This document shows, piece after piece, positions 1 to 6,522 of a DNA stretch of 8,528 nucleotides. Origin of the DNA: CAZOSF01 sp964582415 (GTDB taxonomy: Bacteria; Bacteroidota; Bacteroidia; Flavobacteriales; Flavobacteriaceae); contig CAZOSF010000084.1 of the NCBI GenBank assembly GCA_964582415.1, forward strand, positions 1-8,528, read 5' to 3'. The translations under genes and the position numbers were made by a program. The notes under the pieces were generated by a model. That model was not told the origin of the DNA. It worked only from the letters and a program-made list of their open reading frames with translations, and made no database searches. Position 1 is the first letter of the stretch, and each line of letters opens with the position of its first letter.

Positions 1-759
1 AACACTCCCTCCTGCTGGTATCATTTGACTTCCGAAATCTTCACTAAGTCCTGCCATCCCGTTAAATAAGCTTCCATTGACACCTAGGGTAAAGGTGCCT
101 GCAACATCAAGTCGCGTTTGTGGTGTTACAGTTCCCAATCCTAACCTTCCCAAAGCATCTACACGAATACGCTCTGTTCCATTAATACTATACCCCAGGA
201 TATCCTCTCCCGGACTGAAGAAGCCTGTTGTACTGTCATCAAAGCGAATACTGGGATCCCCCGGGGATCCATCGTCAAATTCCATTTCATTTACTTTGTT
301 GATTGCAGCAGGATCAATTTTATAATTGGGATCATCCCAATCGATGAGCGCGTTGCTGATATAAATATCATTGTTGGTCCCGTTTGTATTTCCAATGTAT
401 ACATCTCCAGACTGCCGTTCGATATTTCCAGATTCCTCCTTCCAGAGTTGGTCTAGTTTCGATTGGGGCACCAATTGTTCCCATTGGCTTCCATTGAAAA
501 AGTAAAATCCGATACCATTCCCGCCTATTGTGCCTGGATTGATATTGAAAATTAAAAGCCCTTCTTCCGCCGAAGTACTTCCGTCCAAGGTATTTTGAGT
601 TATATCTGTTAAAAATACTCGAGGAATCAACAATCCTTTGTTAACAGAATGCACGTCCAATATGCTCGAAGGCCCTGGAGTCGTAGTACCAATACCCACC
701 TGGGAATGGCCAGTGAGAACCAAAAATTGAATGATTAGTGTAAAAAGACATCTTTTCAT
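1..759 (-). CDS. Secreted tail-fibre-like protein, N-terminal 253 residues (3' end outside window)
   Basis: The minus-strand frame is open from an ATG at 759 to base 1 with no stop, so the C-terminus lies beyond the window. Residues 1-19 look like a signal peptide: MKRC, then a hydrophobic stretch, with likely cleavage before Q20. The mature protein opens with VGIGTTTP (21-28), ILDVHS (33-38) and NKGLLIPRV (40-48), a start common in flavobacterial surface proteins. Residues 170-190 (SIRFDDSTTGFFSPG...) and 191-220 (NGTERIRVDALGRLGLGTVTP...LDVAG) resemble the repeated shaft modules of phage tail fibres. The G[IL]GTxTP...LDV pattern therefore occurs twice, at 22-36 and 207-219. By family this is a secreted or surface-exposed, probably trimeric fibrous protein; a C-terminal chaperone or sorting domain may follow off the edge. 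It is transcribed away from nhaC from its own promoter. The exact function is unknown. The ATG is preferred because the signal peptide starts there and the promoter lies just upstream. Confidence 0.85.
   Translation of the reverse strand, partial: MKRCLFTLIIQFLVLTGHSQVGIGTTTPGPSSILDVHSVNKGLLIPRVFLTDITQNTLDGSTSAEEGLLIFNINPGTIGGNGIGFYFFNGSQWEQLVPQSKLDQLWKEESGNIERQSGDVYIGNTNGTNNDIYISNALIDWDDPNYKIDPAAINKVNEMEFDDGSPGDPSIRFDDSTTGFFSPGEDILGYSINGTERIRVDALGRLGLGTVTPQTRLDVAGTFTLGVNGSLFNGMAGLSEDFGSQMIPAGGSV
254..270. repeat. Perfect 8-bp inverted repeat inside the tail-fibre-like gene
   Basis: GGATCCCC (254-261) and GGGGATCC (263-270) are perfect reverse complements around a single C at 262. On the minus strand the sequence codes for DGSPGDPS (residues 163-170), so it stays in frame and is explained by the DGSP/GDPS coding pattern. 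With a one-base spacer it is better seen as a palindrome than as a stable RNA hairpin. No role is evident. Confidence 0.6.
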
Positions 760-796
760 AATTAGTTGAAATATGAAAAGAAGTAATTCGGGATTT

Positions 797-828
797 CAAA
801 CTTATATGAACAACAGGTAGTGCGCAAA
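797..828 (-). promoter_or_regulatory. Bacteroidota-type promoter for the secreted tail-fibre-like gene
   Basis: Read on the minus strand, TTTG (825-828) is followed after exactly 20 bases by TAAGTTTG (797-804). This matches the Bacteroidota sigma-ABfr consensus TTTG-N17-23-TAnnTTTG at every fixed position. The -7 box ends 37 bases before the ATG, giving a leader of roughly 30 bases. It is the best complete two-box promoter in the window. Confidence 0.7.
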
Positions 829-929
829 TGAAGTTGGTTCGAATTTATAAAAGTCGACAGAAAGTAACTGAGCATGAAATGAATAGTGATAACGGAAAGT
901 CCATATTCTTTCCTTTCCATTCTGAACCA

Positions 930-961
930 TTTGCACACCTTTTCTCAAAATCGTAACATTA
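930..961 (+). promoter_or_regulatory. Weak candidate promoter for nhaC
   Basis: TTTG (930-933), a 20-base spacer, then TAACATTA (954-961). The first box and the spacing fit the Bacteroidota consensus, but the second box departs from TAnnTTTG at two fixed positions. It ends 17 bases before the ATG at 979, similar to the spacing seen at ftsK and ribB. I found no better + strand -7 box in the 760-978 spacer. Confidence 0.25.
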
Positions 962-978
962 CACTTCAAAATCATCCT

Positions 979-2463
979 ATGCAAAGCCAAGACATCCATC
1001 CAAGAGAACCTCAAGACGAACCTATTGTAGAAAATAAGGAATTGAGCATTTGGGAAGCACTCATCCCTGTCTTCGCTCTTGTGGGAATGCTATTCTTCAA
1101 TGTATACTATGCCTTTGGTGATAATGGATTATTGGGCAGTAACCAATTCATATTATTATTGGGTGCCGCCGTCGCAGCTATCGTGGGGCACTATAATAAA
1201 GTCTCGTTTTCTCAAATGATCGATGAGGTTGCAGAAAATATTCGCTCAACTACAGGAGCACTTCTTATTCTTCTCATGGTAGGGGCTCTCGCAGGGACAT
1301 GGATGGCAAGCGGAATTATACCCACCATGATTTACTATGGGATGGAAATCTTGAATCCTACCATTTTTCTGGTCTCCTCGGTAATTATCTGTTCTGTTAT
1401 TTCCATTGCTACGGGAAGTAGTTGGACCACTTCTGCAACTGTGGGAATTGCTTTGATTGGAATTTCCAGTGCCATTGGCATCCCTGTGGGCATGACGGCA
1501 GGGGCAGTTGTTTCTGGGGCTTATTTCGGAGATAAATTATCCCCTATGAGCGATACCACCAATCTGGCTCCAGCAATGGCAGGCACCGATTTGTTTACCC
1601 ACATTCGTTACATGACGATAACAACTATTCCGACGTACATTGTAACGCTCATCGTTTTTATCATTCTTGGGCTAACCGTTAGTCCCGAAGGAACTGCCGA
1701 TTCCCATGAAATGCTAGCGTCAATCGATCAGGCATTTAATGTGACGCCTTGGTTATTTATAGTTCCTGTTCTGGTCATCTTATTAATAGTAAGAAAGACT
1801 CCGCCTTTGATTGCTCTTTTCATCGGCACCTTGTTGGGGGGCTTGGCCGCTTTGATATTTCAACCCAATATTGTTGCTTACCTAGGGGGAGGACAACACC
1901 TCGATTTCATTACAGGATATAAAGGCGTGATGAATGCTATTACCGTTGAAACCGTTATTCCTACCGAAAATGAATCCATTAGTGGATTGTTTAAAGGAAA
2001 AGGAATGGGTGGGATGATGAACACCATCTGGTTAATTCTATGCGCAATGGTGTTTGGAGGCGTTATGGACGCGATTGGAGCGCTTTCCACAATCAGCAAA
2101 GCACTTTTAAAGATGTTCCATACCGTTTTCGGGCTCTTTGCAAGCACCGTTTTCAGTTGTCTCGCATTGAATTTCACCGCCAGTGATCAATATTTGGCGA
2201 TTGTGGTTCCAGGTAAAATGTATGCAAAAGCATTTCGGGACAAAGGACTGGCGCCTGAAAACCTTTCAAGAACTCTGGAAGATAGCGGAACCGTTACCTC
2301 CGTACTTGTCCCCTGGAATACCTGTGGGGCATATCAATCGGGCGTTTTAGGGGTCGACGTGATGTCCTATGCTGGGTATGCAGTCTTCAATTGGCTAAGT
2401 CCGTTCACGACCCTTACATTCGCAGCCTTACGCATCAAGATCAAACAATTGAAAGAAAAGTAA
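979..2463 (+). CDS. nhaC: Na+/H+ antiporter, NhaC family
   Basis: This 494-residue inner-membrane protein exchanges external protons for cytoplasmic Na+, serving sodium extrusion and pH homeostasis. It is strongly hydrophobic, with many membrane segments from about residue 23 (EALIPVFALVGMLFF) to the C-terminus. Family hallmarks are GSSWTT (146-151), FGDKLSPMSDTTNLAP (183-198) followed by AGTDLF, ASDQYL (401-406) and PWNTCGAYQSGVLGV (445-459). The length is usual for NhaC. A GTG at 886 would add 31 residues (ITESPYSFLS...) that are not membrane-like and would cover the probable promoter region, so I chose the ATG at 979, after which the polar leader MQSQDIHPRE leads into the first helix. The gene ends with tandem in-frame stops TAA TAG. 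It is divergent from the secreted protein gene and 101 bases upstream of tpx, so it is probably its own unit. Specificity (Na+ versus Li+, or malate/lactate exchange as in NhaC relatives) cannot be read from sequence alone. Confidence 0.93.
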   Translation: MQSQDIHPREPQDEPIVENKELSIWEALIPVFALVGMLFFNVYYAFGDNGLLGSNQFILLLGAAVAAIVGHYNKVSFSQMIDEVAENIRSTTGALLILLMVGALAGTWMASGIIPTMIYYGMEILNPTIFLVSSVIICSVISIATGSSWTTSATVGIALIGISSAIGIPVGMTAGAVVSGAYFGDKLSPMSDTTNLAPAMAGTDLFTHIRYMTITTIPTYIVTLIVFIILGLTVSPEGTADSHEMLASIDQAFNVTPWLFIVPVLVILLIVRKTPPLIALFIGTLLGGLAALIFQPNIVAYLGGGQHLDFITGYKGVMNAITVETVIPTENESISGLFKGKGMGGMMNTIWLILCAMVFGGVMDAIGALSTISKALLKMFHTVFGLFASTVFSCLALNFTASDQYLAIVVPGKMYAKAFRDKGLAPENLSRTLEDSGTVTSVLVPWNTCGAYQSGVLGVDVMSYAGYAVFNWLSPFTTLTFAALRIKIKQLKEK

Positions 2464-2521
2464 TAGATACATCTTTTTGTTAAAGATTTGCGAAAAACTC
2501 GAGGATTCGAGGCCTGCTTCG

Positions 2522-2529
2522 TTATTTTG
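2522..2529 (+). promoter_or_regulatory. Possible -7 box for tpx-dgkA
   Basis: TTATTTTG matches TAnnTTTG at five of its six fixed positions and lies 35 bases before the tpx ATG. No convincing TTTG box sits 17-23 bases upstream, so this rests on one element. The 101-base gap after nhaC and its tandem stops make a separate tpx promoter plausible. Confidence 0.3.
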
Positions 2530-2564
2530 TAGAGACATTCAAAAAACTTAAAAATACTTTAATC

Positions 2565-3062
2565 ATGGCAAAAATAACACTCGGCGGGAATCCTGCTGAA
2601 ACCTTAGGAGAATTACCAAAAGTAGGGACCAAAGCTCCTGATTTCACCCTTACGAATGTAAAATTGGAAGATACTTCCTTAGAAGATTTCGGTAACACCA
2701 AAAAAATCTTGAATATTTTTCCTAGCGTCAATACAGGAGTATGTTCTGCATCGGTTAGAAAGTTTAATGAAAAGGCAAGCTCACTGAAAAATGTCCAAGT
2801 TCTATGCATCTCTAAAGACCTACCGTTTGCCCAAGATCAATTCTGCGGTGCCGAAGGTCTCGAAAATGTAATCATGCTTAGCGACTTCAAAACTGGTAAA
2901 TTTGGGAAAGATTACCAATTGGAAATTACCAAGAGTAAATTCCAAGGATTACATTCCCGTTGCGTAGTCATATTGGATGAAAACAACACGGTAATATATA
3001 CAGAACAAGTTCCTGAGATTGGGCAAGAACCCGATTACGAGAAAGCACTTAAAGCATTGTAA
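2565..3062 (+). CDS. tpx: Thiol peroxidase (atypical 2-Cys peroxiredoxin, Tpx)
   Basis: Tpx reduces hydrogen peroxide and alkyl or lipid hydroperoxides using thioredoxin as electron donor. The protein is 165 residues, the usual length. The peroxidatic cysteine is C60 in PSVNTGVCSASVRKFN (53-68), with the active-site proline P53 and threonine T57 in place. The resolving cysteine is C94 in DLPFAQDQFCGAEG (85-98). R132 in LHSR matches the conserved catalytic arginine. The numbering runs one residue behind E. coli Tpx (C61, C95, R133), so all key residues are intact. C81 and C133 are additional cysteines. There is no signal peptide, so it is cytoplasmic by this evidence. The ATG at 2565 follows an A-rich leader without a Shine-Dalgarno sequence, as is normal in Bacteroidota. 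It is followed after 2 bases by dgkA, implying cotranscription. Confidence 0.96.
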   Translation: MAKITLGGNPAETLGELPKVGTKAPDFTLTNVKLEDTSLEDFGNTKKILNIFPSVNTGVCSASVRKFNEKASSLKNVQVLCISKDLPFAQDQFCGAEGLENVIMLSDFKTGKFGKDYQLEITKSKFQGLHSRCVVILDENNTVIYTEQVPEIGQEPDYEKALKAL

Positions 3063-3064
3063 AA

Positions 3065-3427
3065 ATGTGGAATACCTTTCTTGGGAAAAGGATTTTAGGC
3101 TTTAAATACGCCTGTAGAGGAGCCTGGATGCTGCTGAAAAAAGAAGCTAGCATCCAGGTTCAATTTGTTATCGCCATTATAATGACTGGTGCGGGCTTTT
3201 ACTTCCAACTATCAGAGACAGAATGGATGCTTCAAATCATCACGATCGGACTCGTTCTCGGTATTGAAGCACTCAACTCGGCTATAGAAGAAATTGCCGA
3301 TTTTATCCACCCGGATTTTCACCAAAAAATAGGTCGCATCAAAGATATTTCAGCAGGGGCAGTAACGTTTGCAGCCCTAGCTGCCATTGCGGTTGGGCTG
3401 ATAATCTATCTCCCCAAATTCCAGTAA
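3065..3427 (+). CDS. dgkA: Diacylglycerol/undecaprenol kinase, DgkA family
   Basis: This 120-residue integral membrane kinase phosphorylates a membrane lipid alcohol with ATP. Three membrane segments are visible, at about 31-48, 53-71 and 97-116. The catalytic signature is EALNSAIEEIADFIHP (68-83), with E68, N71 and E75 matching the Mg-ATP binding residues of the family, then GRIKDISAGAV (90-100) with K93 and D94. E27 corresponds to the conserved N-terminal glutamate. Features such as ETEWM (51-55), the H86 region and the ending GLIIYLPK look closer, from memory, to the Gram-positive undecaprenol kinase (B. subtilis DgkA/UdpK) than to E. coli DgkA. The substrate could therefore be undecaprenol rather than diacylglycerol. 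The start lies 2 bases after the tpx stop, so the two genes are very probably translated from one message. Its C-terminus precedes the ftsK promoter by only a few bases. Confidence 0.92.
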   Translation: MWNTFLGKRILGFKYACRGAWMLLKKEASIQVQFVIAIIMTGAGFYFQLSETEWMLQIITIGLVLGIEALNSAIEEIADFIHPDFHQKIGRIKDISAGAVTFAALAAIAVGLIIYLPKFQ

Positions 3428-3439
3428 GCCAATCAAAAA

Positions 3440-3470
3440 TTTTTATGTAGCTTGTATCGTTGTATATTTG
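3440..3470 (+). promoter_or_regulatory. Promoter of the ftsK-lolA-lptF/G unit
   Basis: TATATTTG (3463-3470) is an exact match to the Bacteroidota -7 box TAnnTTTG. A degenerate -33 element, TTTT (3440-3443), sits 19 bases upstream, inside a 10-base AT palindrome AAAAATTTTT (3435-3444) that could act as an UP-like element. The -7 box ends 21 bases before the ATG at 3492, so the predicted leader is only about 15 bases long. This placement decides the ftsK start: the alternative TTG at 3468 lies inside the -7 box. Confidence 0.65.
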
Positions 3471-3491
3471 TGCAACTCCAAGCTGCTATAC

Positions 3492-5876
3492 ATGGCCAAA
3501 AAAAAGAAAACCACCTCTTCCAATTCCTCACGCCCTCGTTGGAAAGTTTCCTTTTCGCTTACTAAACAGCAAAAAATTATTTTGGGAAGCTTCCTATTCC
3601 TTTTCGGGATCGGGCTTATGGTTTCCTTTATTTCCTATTTCTTGCATTGGCAGGCCGATCAGAGTATTGTGGGTGATACCAGTCGGGAATTAGAATCCCA
3701 AAACTGGCTGAGCACTTTTGGAAATAACTTAGGGCATTTCTTTGTGTATAACGGATTCGGGATTGCCGCCCTCATTTTTGCCTTCCTCATAACATTAACC
3801 GGGGTTTATTACTTTTTAGATCACGCTAGAAAAGCATTGCTCAAATTTTGGTTTTGGGGACTGTTGGTCATGCTATGGTTATCGGTTTTCTTCGGATTTT
3901 TTACGAAAGGGGAATCGCTTTGGAGTGGTGTCGTAGGGTTTGAATTGAATGATGTTATGCAGGATTATGTGGGACTTACTGGAACCATACTTATTATGAC
4001 CTTCTTGGCTATTGTCTACATGGTAATCCGCTTGAAATGGACCCCTGATAAGCTCACCTCCGCCCTTGTAAATACCAAAAAAGAAATCTCCACCGATTTT
4101 CAAAATAACGAAGTTGGAGATACTATTCTCCAGGAAGAAGAATCCCCAGCTACTATCGATTTTTCTGGAGAAGAAGAGATCATTGAAAAGGAAGCTGAAG
4201 AAATTGAAGAGGAAATCGAAGACATTCCCGAACCAGTTTTGAAAACTCCAGTCAAAACAAGCCCAGCTCCAGAGGATCAGGTAACCATGGAAATTGAGCA
4301 TGCCAAGGAGGAAGAGACCGTAGACGATATCAGTAAAAAGCTGGTAGAAGACTTCGGAGAATTCGATCCAAAATTAGAATTGAGCAATTTTAAGTTTCCT
4401 TCCATAGAGCTACTTCAAGATTACACAGGGGGCAAAGGCATTACGATCAATCAAGAGGAACTGGAAGAATATAAAAATCGTATTGTAGAAACGCTCAATA
4501 ACTATAATATCGGGATTTCCAATATTAAGGCAACTGTGGGCCCTACGGTTACGCTTTATGAAATTGTTCCCGACGCGGGTATCCGTATTTCCAAAATCAA
4601 AAATTTGGAAGACGATATAGCATTGTCCCTTTCAGCTTTAGGAATACGCATTATTGCACCAATACCTGGAAAAGGAACCATTGGAATTGAAGTCCCGAAC
4701 AAGAATCCAAAAGTGGTTTCCATGCGTTCGGTCATCGCTTCCCCAAAATTCCAAAATGCCGAGATGGAATTGCCCATGGCCCTGGGAAAAACCATCAGCA
4801 ATGAAACCTTTGTGGTGGACCTTGCCAAAATGCCCCACCTTCTAATGGCGGGTGCCACTGGGCAAGGGAAATCGGTTGGGCTGAACGCTATTCTTACTTC
4901 CTTACTTTACAAGAAACATCCTGCCGAGGTGAAGTTTGTATTGGTGGATCCAAAAAAGGTGGAACTCACCCTATTCAACAAAATTGAACGGCATTATCTG
5001 GCCAAACTACCCGATTCTGAAGAGGCAATAATCACCGACACCACCAAGGTAATCAACTCCCTAAATTCGTTGTGTATCGAAATGGATACCCGTTACGATT
5101 TGCTGAAGGATGCCATGGTACGTAACATCAAAGAATACAACCAGAAGTTCAAGGCGCGAAAACTGAATCCCAACGAGGGGCACCGTTATTTACCATATAT
5201 CGTATTGGTAATTGATGAGTTCGCCGATTTGATCATGACTGCTGGCAAGGAAGTGGAAACCCCAATTGCCCGATTGGCCCAATTAGCACGAGCTATTGGA
5301 ATCCACTTGATCATCGCCACCCAGCGACCTTCCGTTAACGTCATTACAGGAATTATCAAGGCAAACTTCCCAGCACGTATCGCCTTTCGTGTAACCAGCA
5401 AAATCGATTCCAGAACTATTTTGGACAACTCTGGTGCCGACCAATTAATCGGTCGCGGGGACATGCTATTCACTCAAGGAAATGAACTTACCCGCTTACA
5501 GTGTGCCTTTGTTGACACTCCTGAAGTGGCAGAAATAACAGAATATATCGGTTCTCAAAAGGCCTATCCAAGTGCCCACCTTTTACCAGAATATGTGAGT
5601 GAAGAGGGTGGCACAAATCTTGATATAGACCTGGAGGAGCGGGATGAGTTATTTCGACAGGCAGCAGAGGTTTTGGTAGCCGCTCAACAAGGATCGGCCT
5701 CCCTACTTCAGCGGAAATTAAAATTGGGATACAACCGTGCCGGACGGCTTATCGATCAACTGGAGGCTGCCGGAATTGTTGGCCCTTTTGAAGGAAGTAA
5801 AGCAAGACAAGTACTCATTCCAACCATCGATGCTTTAAACCAGCTACTTGACAACGAAAACAACGACGATTTCTGA
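3492..5876 (+). CDS. ftsK: DNA translocase FtsK
   Basis: FtsK is a septal, membrane-anchored hexameric ATPase that pumps chromosome DNA during division and helps resolve dimers with Xer recombinases. The 794-residue protein begins with a basic leader (MAKKKK), then four membrane helices at about 28-51, 86-108, 118-138 and 159-180. A charged linker follows at about 200-290, very rich in Glu (227-245). The motor domain has the alpha part at about 300-430, Walker A AGATGQGKS (453-461), VDPKKVELTLFN (485-496), Walker B VLVIDEFADL (571-580) and TQRPSVNVITG (610-620). A C-terminal winged-helix gamma domain (about 714-776, with NRAGRLIDQLEAAGIVGP) is the part that reads polarity signals on DNA. Walker A has Gln where many homologues have Ser; K460 and S461 are intact. 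A TTG at 3468 would add 8 residues but falls in the promoter, so the ATG at 3492 is chosen. It overlaps lolA by one base (TGATG). It could be labelled SpoIIIE-family; the four helices and gamma domain fit FtsK. Confidence 0.97.
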   Translation: MAKKKKTTSSNSSRPRWKVSFSLTKQQKIILGSFLFLFGIGLMVSFISYFLHWQADQSIVGDTSRELESQNWLSTFGNNLGHFFVYNGFGIAALIFAFLITLTGVYYFLDHARKALLKFWFWGLLVMLWLSVFFGFFTKGESLWSGVVGFELNDVMQDYVGLTGTILIMTFLAIVYMVIRLKWTPDKLTSALVNTKKEISTDFQNNEVGDTILQEEESPATIDFSGEEEIIEKEAEEIEEEIEDIPEPVLKTPVKTSPAPEDQVTMEIEHAKEEETVDDISKKLVEDFGEFDPKLELSNFKFPSIELLQDYTGGKGITINQEELEEYKNRIVETLNNYNIGISNIKATVGPTVTLYEIVPDAGIRISKIKNLEDDIALSLSALGIRIIAPIPGKGTIGIEVPNKNPKVVSMRSVIASPKFQNAEMELPMALGKTISNETFVVDLAKMPHLLMAGATGQGKSVGLNAILTSLLYKKHPAEVKFVLVDPKKVELTLFNKIERHYLAKLPDSEEAIITDTTKVINSLNSLCIEMDTRYDLLKDAMVRNIKEYNQKFKARKLNPNEGHRYLPYIVLVIDEFADLIMTAGKEVETPIARLAQLARAIGIHLIIATQRPSVNVITGIIKANFPARIAFRVTSKIDSRTILDNSGADQLIGRGDMLFTQGNELTRLQCAFVDTPEVAEITEYIGSQKAYPSAHLLPEYVSEEGGTNLDIDLEERDELFRQAAEVLVAAQQGSASLLQRKLKLGYNRAGRLIDQLEAAGIVGPFEGSKARQVLIPTIDALNQLLDNENNDDF

Positions 5877-6517
5877 TGAAAACAACAACATTACTATTTG
5901 CAGCACTTTTTTGCTTGACCATTGGTTACGCTCAGGATGCTAAGAAACTATTGAACGAGGTTTCTGCCAAGGTTCGTAGTTACGACAATATTGTAATCGA
6001 CTTCAAATGGAACCTCACCAACGAAAAAGAAAATGTGAACCAAGAAACCCGTGGTGATGTGACCATTTCGGGGGAAAAGTATGTGCTTAACATGCTGGGA
6101 AGCACCCGTATTTTCGATGGAAAGAAATTATATACGGTGGTTCCTGAAGATGAAGAAGTGACGATTTCCAAATACAACCCGAACGACGAGAAGGAAATCA
6201 CCCCATCAAAACTCCTCACCTTCTATGAAAGAGGCTATACCTACAAAATGGATATCACCCAGAACGTGAAGGGGCGTAAAATACAGTACGTAAAGCTTAC
6301 CCCTATCGATTCAAAAGCGGAGATTAAAAATATCCTTTTAGGAATCGATGCCCAAACAAAACACATCTATCGTCTCATCCAGATAGACGATAATGGAACC
6401 CAATATACGCTTACTGTAAACAGCTTCAAAACAAACCAGCCGTTGTCTGAAACGCTGTTCAGTTTTGATGAAGCAAAATACGAACGGGACGGCTACTATA
6501 TCAATCGATTGAATTAG
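5876..6517 (+). CDS. lolA: Outer-membrane lipoprotein carrier protein, LolA family
   Basis: LolA-type proteins shuttle lipoproteins released by LolCDE across the periplasm to the outer membrane. The protein is 213 residues. Residues 1-19 form a signal peptide (MKTTTLLFAALF..., cleavage after GYA, before Q20). C13 is not in a lipobox, so a soluble periplasmic protein is expected. The mature part starts with a helix (DAKKLLNEVSAKVRSYDN, 21-38), then strands typical of the LolA half-barrel: VIDFKWNL (40-47), GDVTISGEKYVLNM (60-73), TRIFDGKKLYTVVP (77-90) and EVTISKYNP (94-102). A late block, FKTNQPLSETLFSFD (184-198), matches the family C-terminus. The ATG shares its A with the ftsK TGA stop, so translation is probably coupled. 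The LptF/G permease gene follows after 5 bases. Bacteroidota generally lack a recognisable LolB, so the acceptor partner is not evident. Other members of this fold bind lipids more broadly; the lipoprotein role is inferred from family. Confidence 0.9.
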   Translation: MKTTTLLFAALFCLTIGYAQDAKKLLNEVSAKVRSYDNIVIDFKWNLTNEKENVNQETRGDVTISGEKYVLNMLGSTRIFDGKKLYTVVPEDEEVTISKYNPNDEKEITPSKLLTFYERGYTYKMDITQNVKGRKIQYVKLTPIDSKAEIKNILLGIDAQTKHIYRLIQIDDNGTQYTLTVNSFKTNQPLSETLFSFDEAKYERDGYYINRLN

Positions 6518-6522
6518 GTCGC

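Noticed and set aside
254..270. Cloning-vector polylinker contamination suggested by adjoining BamHI and SmaI sites
   Set aside because: The reading frame of the secreted protein passes through uninterrupted and neither flank looks like vector sequence.
77..325. 82-codon open frame on the plus strand at the left edge
   Set aside because: The opposite strand encodes the tail-fibre-like protein with signal peptide, family motifs and a good promoter; the plus-strand product is low-complexity Ser/Pro without recognisable motifs.
453..461. Defective Walker A in FtsK (Gln in place of the usual Ser in GATGSGKS)
   Set aside because: The catalytic Lys and Ser that follow are intact, and variation at this position occurs in functional FtsK proteins, as I recall in Bacteroidota.
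1878..2177. 99-codon open frame on the minus strand within nhaC
   Set aside because: It is antisense to well-conserved NhaC sequence and resembles no known protein.
2498..2511. Hairpin CTCGA-GGAT-TCGAG after nhaC as a terminator
   Set aside because: The stem has only five base pairs and is not followed directly by a T-run (GCCTGCTTCG comes next), so it is too weak to call.
3879..4301. 140-codon open frame on the minus strand, rich in Phe and Asn
   Set aside because: It lies opposite the membrane and Glu-rich linker part of ftsK; GAA/GAG codons read backwards give Phe and Leu. It has no recognisable motif and no promoter.
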